Assembly (NCBI GenBank): GCA_021800035.1
Contig: JAJYZJ010000012.1
Coordinates: forward strand, 1-41,995
Length of the DNA: 41,995 nucleotides
Source of the DNA: an archaeon
Lineage (GTDB): Archaea > Thermoproteota > Thermoprotei_A > Marsarchaeales > Marsarchaeaceae
Direction: 5' to 3'
Shown: positions 16,166 to 24,252 of the stretch, in pieces
How the letters are laid out: each line of letters begins with the position of its first letter
Numbering within the stretch: position 1 is the first letter of the stretch
The notes under the pieces: generated by a model
Told to the model about the DNA's origin: nothing
Database searches by the model: none
The model's input: only the letters and a program-made list of their open reading frames with translations
Made by a program: the position numbers and the translations under genes

Positions 16166-16479
16166 CGTTTACACCGGACGATCCCACACACGACAAAAAG
16201 TGCCCCTAAGCCCGCGCCTTTCTGAAGGAGCGCAGTGTCCAGCGCGATGTGACCCACGGGGTTAACTCTGGGGTCCACGCGGTCTTTATGAATTTCTATC
16301 CTGTCAGTATATATCCGCATATGATACCCGTGAAAACACCTCAACTGACTGAGAGACCCCTTTGGATTACCCAATAAAGTCGACTCAAAACATGGAGGCA
16401 GGTCAACCAGTGCCCCGAGTGGCAGAACCATGTGCTTCTCTCCAGTTTCAAACAGCGGGTCTAGGTCGCAACCTGACAT
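16147..16479 (-). CDS. Small C-terminally anchored protein coupled to UbiB
   Basis: I do not recognise the family. ATG 16479 gives 110 residues, and an ATTAAATTCC box at 16501-16510 sits 28 bases upstream, ideal for a leaderless start. The N-terminal 80 residues are mixed hydrophilic and beta-like, with a distinctive YTDRIEIHKDRVDPRVNP segment. One C-terminal membrane helix follows (GLGALFVVCGIV), then basic residues. Its last 19 bases overlap the start of the UbiB-family gene, so the two proteins are probably made together, and both end in a membrane anchor. The frame is open further upstream (to 16719), but that part runs antisense through no known family and into the neighbouring gene. Confidence 0.68.
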   Translation of the reverse strand: MSGCDLDPLFETGEKHMVLPLGALVDLPPCFESTLLGNPKGSLSQLRCFHGYHMRIYTDRIEIHKDRVDPRVNPVGHIALDTALLQKGAGLGALFVVCGIVRCKRWLDSR

Positions 16480-16500
16480 TACTGCGCTACTCTGTGCTGG

Positions 16501-16510
16501 GGAATTTAAT
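16501..16510 (-). promoter_or_regulatory. TATA-like box of the UbiB-partner operon
   Basis: ATTAAATTCC on the minus strand is centred 28 bases before ATG 16479, the spacing expected for a leaderless archaeal mRNA. It supports this ATG over the longer open frame. Confidence 0.55.
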
Positions 16511-16618
16511 CGTTTGTAGAAACTAAAAACACTCGGTCGGAGTTCGCATCCTGGCACAAGCTCTGCCGGTCGAAACGTTGCTGGGACGCTGAGGCTGAGC
16601 CATCTGTCTGCCGCTCTA

Positions 16619-17425
16619 TCACTCGGACACAAACTTCGGTTGTCTCTTTTCGAGAAAAGCTGCCAATCCCTCCGCATGATCTTTGGTGCGAGAAGAAATG
16701 GTCTGCAGAAAGGCTTCATATTCCAGTGACTCTTCCAGGCTGTGACTCATGCCGTACGAGAGTGCGCGCTTGATCAATGAATACGATTTTCCTGGCCCCT
16801 GCGCTAGCTGACTCGCAAAGGCTTCGCTCGACTTTTGAAGTTCTTCGTGTTTGATTACCCTGTTTACAATCCCAAGTCGTTCGGCTGAGTATGCGTCAAT
16901 GGAGGAAGCTGTAAACATCAACTCCGCAGCCCTGGCATAGCCGATTGAACGCGGAAGGAAGTAGCTACTACCTGAGTCAGGAGACAGACCAACCTTCGAG
17001 AAGGCTTGTATAAAGACGGCCTTCTCTGAAGCGAAGCGGATGTCGCATGCGAGTGCGAGACTGAAGCCAGCTCCAGCGGCGGGCCCGTTAACCGCAGCGA
17101 CAACGGGCTTTTCCATCTTGGCCAACCTCAGAATCAGAGGATTATACTTGACCCTCAGGGCCTTTCCGAGATCGGATTTGCCATTTCCTTCGTGCGAACG
17201 TTTAAGGCTACCCAGATCTTCGCCCGCGCAGAACCCCCTCCCATTCCCTGTGATCAGTAAGCAGCGAACTCCTCCATCTCTTTCAGCTTCAGCAACCGCC
17301 TGCTGAAGCTCAATACCCATCTTGTCATTAATGGCGTTAAGGACGTCCGGCCTGTTGAGTATAATATGGGCCACCTTGTCCGCCACACTGTAGAGCAAGA
17401 ACTCAAACTCTGGCGTCTCATTCAC
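16619..17425 (-). CDS. Enoyl-CoA hydratase/isomerase family, PaaG-like
   Basis: Crotonase-fold enzyme of 268 residues. The two glutamates of true enoyl-CoA hydratases are absent: GAGFSLALACD has Ser122 at the first site and AFSKVGL has Phe142 at the second. Instead Asp150 appears in GLSPDSG, the arrangement of PaaG-type isomerases (ring-1,2-epoxyphenylacetyl-CoA isomerase, also able to shift double bonds). A delta3-delta2 enoyl-CoA isomerase role is therefore more likely than hydration. The frame is open to 17536, but GTG 17425 (NETPEFEFLLYSV) overlaps the upstream hydratase stop by 8 bases and gives the standard length, so the pair is translationally coupled. Confidence 0.85.
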   Translation of the reverse strand: MNETPEFEFLLYSVADKVAHIILNRPDVLNAINDKMGIELQQAVAEAERDGGVRCLLITGNGRGFCAGEDLGSLKRSHEGNGKSDLGKALRVKYNPLILRLAKMEKPVVAAVNGPAAGAGFSLALACDIRFASEKAVFIQAFSKVGLSPDSGSSYFLPRSIGYARAAELMFTASSIDAYSAERLGIVNRVIKHEELQKSSEAFASQLAQGPGKSYSLIKRALSYGMSHSLEESLEYEAFLQTISSRTKDHAEGLAAFLEKRQPKFVSE

Positions 17426-18206
17426 CCCTGAACGCGGGTGAGCGCTTTTCGAGAAATGCCCGCATTCCTTCCTTCTGATCAGAAGTTCCAAACAGCATAT
17501 AAAACAGGCGATGTTCAAGAAGTAAGCCGGAAGCAAGATCCAGGTTGAGCCCGGTATTGACTGCTTCTTTCGCCAGTTTCACCGCGATCGGTGCTTTTGA
17601 AGCTATTTCGCGTGCGAGTGATACCGCCTCTTCGAGCACTAGCTCGCGCGGCACAATCCGGTTAATCAACCCCGCAGCGAGAGCTTGTGACGCCCCAATT
17701 GGCTTTCCAGTGAGTATCATCTCAAGTGCAATGTTCTTTCCGACCAGACGGGGGAGGCGCTGCGTTCCACCTGCCCCAGGAATAATACCCAAATTTATTT
17801 CAGGCTGTCCGAACTTGGCATCTTCCGAGCTTACAATCATATCGCATGCCATCGCCAGTTCTAATCCGCCACCATAGGCATAGCCCGACACAGCCGCAAT
17901 CAGTGGCTTGGGAAAGCGTCCAACCTCGTCCCAGAGTGAACTCATGTCAGTAAGAATTGCGCTGGACGTGGTAAGCGAACTCATTGCGCTAATGTCCGCA
18001 CCTGCCGAAAAAAAATTCCTGCCACCGGTTATCACGGCTGCGCGCACATCTTCGGAAACCGCAGCTGCGCTCAGCTCGCGAGATAGCGCGCGCATCAAAG
18101 GAGGATTAAGCGCATTCCTCACAGACGGCCGGTTCATAGTCAAGATAACCACACTATCCATGCGTTCAGTCAGGACTTCATTCTGAGCTGCGCTCACTTC
18201 TACCAC
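17418..18206 (-). CDS. Enoyl-CoA hydratase
   Basis: A 262-residue crotonase that hydrates trans-2-enoyl-CoA in beta-oxidation or related acyl-CoA pathways. The oxyanion-hole segments SAGADISAM and VSGYAYGGGLELAMACD are present, and both catalytic glutamates can be seen: Glu116 in GGGLELAMA and Glu136 in GQPEINLGIIPGAGGTQ. Together with the coupled PaaG-like gene downstream it forms a PaaF/PaaG-like couple. Whether the pathway is phenylacetate or ordinary fatty-acid breakdown cannot be decided, because no acyl-CoA dehydrogenase or ring oxygenase genes are here. The start is GTG 18206, 29 bases after an excellent TATA box. Confidence 0.93.
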   Translation of the reverse strand: MVEVSAAQNEVLTERMDSVVILTMNRPSVRNALNPPLMRALSRELSAAAVSEDVRAAVITGGRNFFSAGADISAMSSLTTSSAILTDMSSLWDEVGRFPKPLIAAVSGYAYGGGLELAMACDMIVSSEDAKFGQPEINLGIIPGAGGTQRLPRLVGKNIALEMILTGKPIGASQALAAGLINRIVPRELVLEEAVSLAREIASKAPIAVKLAKEAVNTGLNLDLASGLLLEHRLFYMLFGTSDQKEGMRAFLEKRSPAFRGE

Positions 18207-18509
18207 ACATAAAGCGGTCTCGAGCCTCCTTATTTATACTTCCAAACCCAGAAATCCAGCGCGGGCCCCAAGCGATATGCGCCCGGTAACTGCACTCGGC
18301 AGGCGTTCGACTCTTTGCTGGTCGAATTTCATGCAGAGAGTATGGTGCCGACCAAAGCAGTACGTGTGCGCAAATTGGCGGTGTTTCGGCCATATTGACG
18401 GTATCCATTGATGAACCGAGCTCAACCTAGCTAACGCTCGCCATAACAACTGCCCGAAAGGTTACCAGTGTCGTGGACTTCGCAAATGCTGAACTAGCGC
18501 GCCATTTTG
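18207..18509. other. Intergenic region without a gene
   Basis: About 300 bases separate the hydratase promoter from the end of the glycerate kinase gene. Short frames exist on both strands but none has protein-like composition. The region holds the hydratase TATA box and a spaced inverted repeat (TTCGAC at 18306-18311 and GTCGAA at 18321-18326, nine bases apart). A TTCGACT segment resembles a tRNA T-loop, but the flanking bases do not pair into a T-stem. Confidence 0.5.
18231..18240 (-). promoter_or_regulatory. Strong TATA box of the hydratase pair
   Basis: AGTATAAATA on the minus strand is the closest match to a consensus archaeal TATA box in the window. It is centred 29 bases before GTG 18206, implying a leaderless mRNA. 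Confidence 0.7.
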
Positions 18510-19925
18510 TTAGCGAGACATTATCACGAGAATCAAATCTGAGACATTCGTTCCTGTTGGACCAGTCACGACCCGTTCCCCCAGTTTCTTGAAGAAAGTA
18601 CCGGAATCATTATTATTCAAGAGTTTTAGGGGGTCGAGCCCTTTGTCCCTTGCGCGCGAAAGCGTAAACGGGTCAACTATCGCGCCAGCTGCGTCAGTCT
18701 GCCCATCGATACCATCTGTTCCGATACTGGCCACGACGCAAGGTCGCGCACCCTGGAGTTCCAGAGAAGCAGACAGGCAAAGCTCCTGGTTTCTGCCTCC
18801 AACCCCTTTTCCTTTTACGGTGACCGTAGTCTCTCCTCCCAAGACCAGCGCATCGAAAGCTCTACGATCTGCCGGAGTCCGAGCCAGACCCGAGAGCACC
18901 TTTCCAACTTCCCTCGCTTCACCCCTCACTCGATCTGTGAGCATCACAGACCTGTACCCTTGGCCCTCAAGAAATCGATGGGCTGCGATACAAGCATCGT
19001 ATGACGAACCAAGTAGGACGAAATCCGAACTCCGAAAACAGGGATCGCCCTTTTTCGGAGTCTCTTCAATCAGACCCTGCGCTCCTTTCCGCAGGATATT
19101 GAGCGCTGCCTCCGGGAGGTGCTCTTGCAGTGAAAACCTGTGTACAACCTCTAAAGCGTCCCTGAAGCATGACTCGTCCGGAACTGTCGGACCAGAAGCG
19201 ATCACGTCCGGTAAGTCGTCGAGCACATCTGATATCGCTAGCGTCAGGCTCGACGAGGGATGTATGGCCGCCTGAAGCTTTCCTCCCTTTACCATAGAGA
19301 GATGCTTCCTGACCGAATTGGTCTCAACTATATTGGCGCCGGACGTAAGGAGCTCCTGATAAACCGTTGCGCACTCATTGTCTGTCAGCGGAGGTAGCGG
19401 AAGTTCAAACATTGCGGAAGCTCCGCCAGAAATCAGTACAACGAACAGGTCCTCTTCTTTCCCAGAACTGGCCAAATCAACTAGTCTTCTTGAGGCCGCG
19501 AAGCTGAGGCTGTTGGGTACAGGATGAGCTCCTGGGGAAATCCTTACGGGGCCGATACGTGATATCTGGGGCACGTTTGTGATTACCTCTCCACCAGCAA
19601 CCCGGTCACCAAGAATTGAGACAAGTTCACGCGTCATAGCCAACGCAGCCTTACCTGCACCGAGGACGTAAATGCGCCTGAAATCCCCAAGTCTCCGTGT
19701 GACACCACCAGCCCGCAGAACTTCTCCCTGGAGTGTGACCTTTTTCCTGAACAGCTCGCTCGGCTGGACAGAGTTGATCCCTGCTTCAAGTGCTTCTATA
19801 GCGTGTTTGCGCAAACCCTCAATCCTAGGGTCCGCACGAGCCAGCTCTTCCGGTAATACCAGCAATTTCGAATTGGTGCTTAAGGCCGAGGCAGACGCAC
19901 ATATAGTCTTTCTCTCGCCGCACAC
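18510..19925 (-). CDS. gck: Glycerate 2-kinase (MOFRL/DUF4147 family)
   Basis: Phosphorylates D-glycerate to 2-phosphoglycerate, a step of the non-phosphorylative or branched Entner-Doudoroff pathway of thermophilic archaea. The 471-residue frame contains the DUF4147 domain (YVLGAGKAALAM, PGAHPVPN, VLISGGASAMFELP, VRKHLSMVKGGKL, DVLDDLPDVIASGPTVPD) and the C-terminal MOFRL domain (LVLGGETTVTVKGKGVGGRNQEL, SIGTDGIDGQTDAAGA, GPTGTNVSDLI). The first 20 or so residues look untypical, so TTG 19865 (LLVLPEELARADPRIEGLR) is a plausible real start. The 5' end faces sdhA head to head. The function is a confident family assignment, while the start is not. Confidence 0.92.
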   Translation of the reverse strand: MCGERKTICASASALSTNSKLLVLPEELARADPRIEGLRKHAIEALEAGINSVQPSELFRKKVTLQGEVLRAGGVTRRLGDFRRIYVLGAGKAALAMTRELVSILGDRVAGGEVITNVPQISRIGPVRISPGAHPVPNSLSFAASRRLVDLASSGKEEDLFVVLISGGASAMFELPLPPLTDNECATVYQELLTSGANIVETNSVRKHLSMVKGGKLQAAIHPSSSLTLAISDVLDDLPDVIASGPTVPDESCFRDALEVVHRFSLQEHLPEAALNILRKGAQGLIEETPKKGDPCFRSSDFVLLGSSYDACIAAHRFLEGQGYRSVMLTDRVRGEAREVGKVLSGLARTPADRRAFDALVLGGETTVTVKGKGVGGRNQELCLSASLELQGARPCVVASIGTDGIDGQTDAAGAIVDPFTLSRARDKGLDPLKLLNNNDSGTFFKKLGERVVTGPTGTNVSDLILVIMSR

Positions 19926-20007
19926 GTGCTTGAGGAATGATCAAACTATCGGGGCACGAACCACGCCCTCCTACGACAAAAACGCGCCGGTCTTTCTGCT
20001 CTTTAGC

Positions 20008-20015
20008 AATAAATA
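20008..20015 (+). promoter_or_regulatory. TATA-like box of the sdh operon
   Basis: AATAAATA is centred about 56 bases before the sdhA ATG at 20068, which would leave a leader of roughly 30 bases. This differs from the leaderless spacing of most genes here. Confidence 0.45.
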
Positions 20016-20067
20016 CACGATTCAGAAAGACCTATACCCATCGCAGGCTGCGCAAGTTTTGGCAGCT

Positions 20068-21819
20068 ATGGACGTCCTCGATTACGACGTTGTAATACTG
20101 GGCAGTGGAATCGCGGGGATGCGAGCCGCTCTGCAGGCTGCCAGAGTATCTCAAGGTCGCCTCAGAATTGCTTTGATTTCGAAGCTGCACGCGATGCGCA
20201 GCCATTCAGTTTCGGCCGAAGGCGGGATATCGGGGGTTCTCTATCCAGGCGAAAACGGAGACAGTATCGAGCTACACGAGCTCGATACTGTGAAAGGCTC
20301 TGACTACCTAGATGACCAGCCAGCGGCTGAGCTGCTTGTTAACGAAGCGGTAAATGAAATCAGGTATTTTGATCACCTTGGTGTACCCTGGAACAGGGAC
20401 GATGCTGGAAAAATCGTCCTCAGGCCCTTCGGAGGTATGAGCGTGCCTAGGACGGCGTTTGCTGCGGACAAGACAGGATTTTACATGATGTCCGCGCTCT
20501 ATGACAATTTGGTGTCGTTCAAGTCAGCTATAGATGTATTTCATGAACACTTCGTCACAGGAATTTCCATAAAGAACGGAATATTCGGCGGAATGCTTGC
20601 AATTGACTTGGCCACTGGGGACTTCAAACTCTTTAGCGCTAAATCAGGAATCATCGCAACCGGAGGCTGCGCAAGGGTATACGGCTTCACCACGACGGCC
20701 TATTCCAGCACGGGGGACGGTATCGCCTTGGCATACAAAGCGGGCATCCCGTTAAAGGACATGGAGTTCGTTCAGTTCCACCCGACGGCCATCGTGCCGA
20801 GCGGGATATTGATTACTGAAGCGGCGCGAGGTGAAGGAGGATATCTCGTGAACTCGGAGGGCTACAGATTTATGGAAAAATATGCCAAAAGCAAGATGGA
20901 ACTAGCTCCGAGAGATATCGTATCTAGGGCTATCATAACCGAAATTGAACAGGGCCACGGAGTGCTGCACGGAGCGTCCGGACTTCGCCACGTATTTCTG
21001 GACCTTAGGCATCTTGGCGAGGACAAACTCAACGAAAGGTTGCCCATGATAAGAGAAATATCCATAAAAATGAATTCACTGGACCCCGCCAAGGAACCAA
21101 TACCTGTCCGGCCAGCCGCGCACTTCACAATGGGAGGCATTCACACCGATCTGAATGGAAGGGTGATGGCTGACGACTCGGAGAGCCGGATTGAAGGGCT
21201 CTGGGCCGCAGGAGAATGCGGTTGCGTTAGCGTCCACGGTGCAAACAGGCTGGGCAGTAATTCACTCAGTCAGTGTGCTGTTTGGGGAAGGATAACTGGC
21301 GAAGAAGCAGCGAAGCGCGCTCTGTCAATGGGATCAAAAGCTGTAGATAGGACCGAGCTTGAGGCCTGGGCCTCAGAGGAAAGCAAAGGCGTGGACAAGC
21401 TGATGAGCAATAATTCCGGTGAAAACCCGTATGAACTCAGAAGGCTGATGTGGGAGACCATGGATTCGCTTGTCTATGTTTACAGAACGGTAGATGGTCT
21501 TTCAAAGGCATTGGAGAGAATTACCGACATAAAGAAAAAATATGCTAACGTCAGAGTGGACGACAAGGGCAAAATATTCAACACCAACCTGAGAGATGTT
21601 CTTGAGCTGGGAAACATGATAGAGCTATCTGAAGTCATAGTGAGCTGCGCTATTGCGAGGAAAGAAACGCGCGGTGCGCATGCGATGGCAGAGTATCCGA
21701 AGAGGGACGACGTGAACTTCCTGAAACACACCATAGCCTACAGGACTCAGGAAGCGCCCAGACTTTCTTATACCCCCGTAGTGGTTACCAAATGGCAACC
21801 CGCCGAAAGGAAGTACTAA
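20068..21819 (+). CDS. sdhA: Succinate dehydrogenase flavoprotein subunit
   Basis: Catalytic subunit oxidising succinate to fumarate, carrying covalent FAD (complex II, cytoplasmic face). In 583 residues it shows a Rossmann opening (DVVILGSGIAGMRAALQ), the flavin-linking segment with His in MRSHSVSAEGGISGV, the active-site FHPTAI...ITEAARGEGGYLVN, RDIVSRAI, HFTMGGIHTD and GLWAAGECGCVSVHGANRLGSNSL. The frame is open for 132 codons upstream, but that part is antisense to the glycerate kinase gene and not protein-like; ATG 20068 starts three residues before the nucleotide-binding strand. It is the first gene of a tightly packed sdhA-C-D-B operon. Confidence 0.96.
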   Translation: MDVLDYDVVILGSGIAGMRAALQAARVSQGRLRIALISKLHAMRSHSVSAEGGISGVLYPGENGDSIELHELDTVKGSDYLDDQPAAELLVNEAVNEIRYFDHLGVPWNRDDAGKIVLRPFGGMSVPRTAFAADKTGFYMMSALYDNLVSFKSAIDVFHEHFVTGISIKNGIFGGMLAIDLATGDFKLFSAKSGIIATGGCARVYGFTTTAYSSTGDGIALAYKAGIPLKDMEFVQFHPTAIVPSGILITEAARGEGGYLVNSEGYRFMEKYAKSKMELAPRDIVSRAIITEIEQGHGVLHGASGLRHVFLDLRHLGEDKLNERLPMIREISIKMNSLDPAKEPIPVRPAAHFTMGGIHTDLNGRVMADDSESRIEGLWAAGECGCVSVHGANRLGSNSLSQCAVWGRITGEEAAKRALSMGSKAVDRTELEAWASEESKGVDKLMSNNSGENPYELRRLMWETMDSLVYVYRTVDGLSKALERITDIKKKYANVRVDDKGKIFNTNLRDVLELGNMIELSEVIVSCAIARKETRGAHAMAEYPKRDDVNFLKHTIAYRTQEAPRLSYTPVVVTKWQPAERKY

Positions 21820-21832
21820 AGGTGCATACCAT

Positions 21833-22249
21833 ATGACAGAAAAGAAAACGCTCGACCTGCGGGGCTCCCAGGCAAGGCTGGCTCGACTCTTGTCATTCGA
21901 TAGAAGGGCATTCACGCATATGCTTTTCTACAGGTTGCTTATTCCGGTTTCAATTATCTACGGCATAGTCCTCCTTGGTTATCTGGTACATCCAGCGCTC
22001 GCACCTGTGGTAAAGGGACTCACGTTGCTCGTATGGGTGTTATTCTTCCCCCAACTGTATGAAAGCTTCATCGCCTTTTCTCTTATCCAGACCAAGGGCT
22101 TGGTATTTAGCCACCTTAATGAGGCTCATTTGGCACTTATGAAGAACAGGTACGGAAAAAGGGCAGGTCTGTACTCGTTGTTGCCATACATTCTAATCAT
22201 CGGATGGGCGCTAGGATTCGTGATCGCGTTGGTGTGGTGGCCGCAGTGA
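21833..22249 (+). CDS. sdhC: Membrane anchor subunit of succinate dehydrogenase (SdhC-like)
   Basis: A 138-residue protein with three membrane helices (about residues 32-52, 57-80 and 112-135). Its position directly after sdhA (13 bases) and before another small membrane protein and sdhB identifies it as a complex II anchor, although the sequence itself is divergent and shows no clear heme-ligand signature. His residues at FTHMLFY and YLVHPAL are the only candidates near helices. A GGTG element (21821-21824) lies eight bases before ATG 21833 and may guide ribosomes. The assignment rests mainly on context. Confidence 0.75.
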   Translation: MTEKKTLDLRGSQARLARLLSFDRRAFTHMLFYRLLIPVSIIYGIVLLGYLVHPALAPVVKGLTLLVWVLFFPQLYESFIAFSLIQTKGLVFSHLNEAHLALMKNRYGKRAGLYSLLPYILIIGWALGFVIALVWWPQ

Positions 22250-22461
22250 AGGGTACCTACATCATGGCTGCAAGTTACGCCGGCATGCTTGGCGTGCCTT
22301 TACTACTCTGGATTCTCAGCATAATTTCCCCCTTCCATCCGCCAGCCAGCGCTAGAGACGTGCTTTTGTTTTTGATTGCGGTCGGTTCCATCGCATTCGG
22401 TGCGGTGGGCCTCCGTGACGCCTACATTCATGGGTCAAGAAGAGTGAGAAATCGTGAGTGA
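22246..22461 (+). CDS. sdhD: Second small membrane subunit of succinate dehydrogenase
   Basis: A 71-residue protein with two membrane helices (YAGMLGVPLLLWILSII and DVLLFLIAVGSIAFGAVGL) and a basic C-terminus (HGSRRVRNRE). GTG 22246 overlaps the upstream stop codon in a GTGA arrangement, and its own end overlaps sdhB by eight bases, so translation is coupled through the whole operon. It is short for an SdhD, and only together with the three-helix subunit would five helices be supplied. The function is inferred from operon position. Confidence 0.7.
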   Translation: MKGTYIMAASYAGMLGVPLLLWILSIISPFHPPASARDVLLFLIAVGSIAFGAVGLRDAYIHGSRRVRNRE

Positions 22462-23191
22462 ATCAACCAGAAACTTCAGGTTCAAGCTGCAGCGATTTTC
22501 GGCAGAAGGCAGAACAATGATTTCCAAGAGCTACGAACTCAGACTTGACAGATTTGAGACCGTGCTTTCCGCACTACTTCATATCAAAGAGTCTCTGGAC
22601 CCTACGCTCGGAGTGCGCTACAGTTGCAGAATGGGGGTATGTGGTTCCTGCGGAATGGTGGTAAACGGAAGGCCCAGATTGGCGTGCGAAACAAATGTGT
22701 ATTCGCTCGGAAGCGCAGAAATTAGCGTCGGCCCAATGGAGGGCCATCCACTTTTGAGGGACCTGGTGTGCGACTTCGACGAATTCTTTGAAAACCACTC
22801 AAGCGTAGATCCGTGGCTTGTCAGAACAGACGTTGAAGAGAAGTTCAGTAGTGCTAAAGAGTTTCCGCAAACCCGATCTGAGCAAGATCAATACCTGCCG
22901 TTTGCCAACTGCATAAAGTGCGGACTTTGCGTTGACGCTTGCCCTGTGGCAAATACGAACCCTACCTTCGTAGGGCCGCAGGCGCTTTCCCAGGCGCTCA
23001 GATATAATTTGGACTCGAGAGACCAGGGCTCCGATATACGGCTGGAACTCATAGACCGTCTCGAAGGGGTCTGGGGGTGCGAATTCGCTGGTTCGTGTTC
23101 ACGGGTCTGTCCGAAGGGCGTAGACCCCGCGCTCGCCATACAGCTGCTGAAACTTGATGTGGCAAAACACGCAACTGGCCGTCCTGCCTAG
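22454..23191 (+). CDS. sdhB: Succinate dehydrogenase iron-sulfur subunit
   Basis: Electron-transfer subunit of complex II, 245 residues. The N-terminal plant-type ferredoxin domain binds a 2Fe-2S cluster through YSCRMGVCGSCG and the later RLAC. The C-terminal domain holds a 4Fe-4S site (CIKCGLCVDACPV) and a second site (CEFAGSCSRVCPKG) with the spacing of the 3Fe-4S cluster. All cluster cysteines are present. GTG 22454 overlaps the sdhD end by eight bases. A stem-loop follows directly after the stop. SufS-SufU elsewhere in the window could supply its clusters. Confidence 0.96.
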   Translation: MSESTRNFRFKLQRFSAEGRTMISKSYELRLDRFETVLSALLHIKESLDPTLGVRYSCRMGVCGSCGMVVNGRPRLACETNVYSLGSAEISVGPMEGHPLLRDLVCDFDEFFENHSSVDPWLVRTDVEEKFSSAKEFPQTRSEQDQYLPFANCIKCGLCVDACPVANTNPTFVGPQALSQALRYNLDSRDQGSDIRLELIDRLEGVWGCEFAGSCSRVCPKGVDPALAIQLLKLDVAKHATGRPA

Positions 23192-23195
23192 ATAA

Positions 23196-23221
23196 TTTGC
23201 CTTTACTTAGTTAAAGGCAAA
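23196..23221 (+). terminator. Perfect stem-loop after sdhB
   Basis: TTTGCCTTTA and TAAAGGCAAA form a perfect 10-base stem around the six-base loop CTTAGT, beginning four bases after the sdhB stop. It could stabilise the 3' end of the sdh mRNA or help termination; no long oligo-T tract follows. As DNA it might instead be an operator for the ilvE promoter, about 80 bases further on. Confidence 0.45.
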
Positions 23222-23300
23222 GCTATGAATGCCAGCTCCAGCTGTATGACCAGCACATAGAAACCTTTGATTAGTTAGTATATTTGTTATTCATAACACT

Positions 23301-23310
23301 CATATATGCG
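23301..23310 (+). promoter_or_regulatory. TATA-like box of ilvE
   Basis: CATATATGCG is centred about 30 bases before ATG 23335. The spacing predicts a leaderless transcript and supports this start over the longer open frame. Confidence 0.5.
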
Positions 23311-23334
23311 GCTTCACGCGATTATTTGTCACCA

Positions 23335-24252
23335 ATGAGTTTGAAGGCGCAGCATGTCTGGATGGACGGTAAGCTGGTGCCCTGGGAAAGTGCAAATGTA
23401 CACATACAAACGCACGCATTGCATTACGCATCAGCAGTATTCGAAGGTATCAGAGTATACAAGACACCCCAGGGACCGGCCGCTTTTAGACTGCAGGACC
23501 ATTTCAACAGGCTCTACGACAGCGCCAAGGTATACATGATGGAGATACCATACAGGCGTGAGGAGTTGGTCGAAGCAACAAAGATGCTTGTCCAGTCTAA
23601 CGGCTTCGAGGAGTGTTACGTTCGCCCCTTGGTCTACCGGGGGTTCGGTAGCATGGGGGTCTATGGCGGTAACGCGCCGGTCAAAGTGGCCATTTCTGCT
23701 TGGCCCTGGGGAACATATCTGGGAACAAGCGGGTCAAATTCCGGAGTCCGGTGCATGGTATCAAGCTGGAGGAGAATCAGCTCCGACTCTCTGCCACCGC
23801 AGGCCAAGGGCACGGCAAACTATGCGAATTCCGGACTTGCAAAGCTCGAGGCAGTCAAGTATGGTTTCGACGAAGCCATCATGCTGAATTCACTGGGACT
23901 TGTGACGGAAGGAAGCGGAGAAAACATATTCAGGGTCAAGAATGGCTCAATCGCCACTCCACCTTCTACAGCCGGTGTGCTCCGTGGAATCACGCGGGAC
24001 ACCGTAATCAAAATAGCAGAAGAAACAAAGCTCCCTATAGAAAGAGTGAATATTAGCAGAGAAGAGCTTTATACCGCAGATGAACTCTTCTTTACTGGAA
24101 CTGCTTCGGAAGTAGTGACTATACGTCAAGTGGATGGCCGCGATATCGGGAGCGGTGACTATCCTATCTCAAAGCGGATTCGCGAGGAATACCTGAAGCT
24201 CGTTCACGGGATGCGGAATGGCCACGAAGACTGGATGACCTATATGGGCTAG
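23335..24252 (+). CDS. ilvE: Branched-chain amino acid aminotransferase
   Basis: A PLP fold-type IV aminotransferase of 305 residues performing the last step of leucine, isoleucine and valine synthesis. Family marks are HALHYASAVFEGIRVY near the N-terminus, YVRPLVYRGFGSMGV, the Schiff-base lysine in QAKGTANYANSG, DEAIMLNSLGLVTEGSGENIF (PLP phosphate and ring contacts), GVLRGITRDTV and ELFFTGTASEV. The frame is open from 23284 (a further 17 residues), but ATG 23335 gives the normal start (LKAQHVWMDGKLVPW) and suits the TATA box. Confidence 0.95.
   Translation: MSLKAQHVWMDGKLVPWESANVHIQTHALHYASAVFEGIRVYKTPQGPAAFRLQDHFNRLYDSAKVYMMEIPYRREELVEATKMLVQSNGFEECYVRPLVYRGFGSMGVYGGNAPVKVAISAWPWGTYLGTSGSNSGVRCMVSSWRRISSDSLPPQAKGTANYANSGLAKLEAVKYGFDEAIMLNSLGLVTEGSGENIFRVKNGSIATPPSTAGVLRGITRDTVIKIAEETKLPIERVNISREELYTADELFFTGTASEVVTIRQVDGRDIGSGDYPISKRIREEYLKLVHGMRNGHEDWMTYMG

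Noticed and set aside
18301-18330. tRNA-like T-loop GTTCGACTC
   Set aside because: The bases either side do not form a five-pair stem, and no acceptor or anticodon arm can be built around it.
10687-18447. Shared 12-mer GCTCGCCATAAC in two intergenic regions (about 10687 and 18436)
   Set aside because: Many chance 12-mer repeats are expected in 42 kb, and the flanks do not align, so no repeat family is claimed.
18178-18449. Two overlapping minus-strand frames in the 300-base gap
   Set aside because: Low-complexity-free but non-protein-like composition, rich in Trp, Arg and Cys; they overlap the hydratase start and have no start signal.
19672-20067. Open frame extending sdhA by 132 residues upstream
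   Set aside because: It runs antisense through the start of the glycerate kinase gene, lacks family similarity, and the flavin-binding domain begins normally at ATG 20068.
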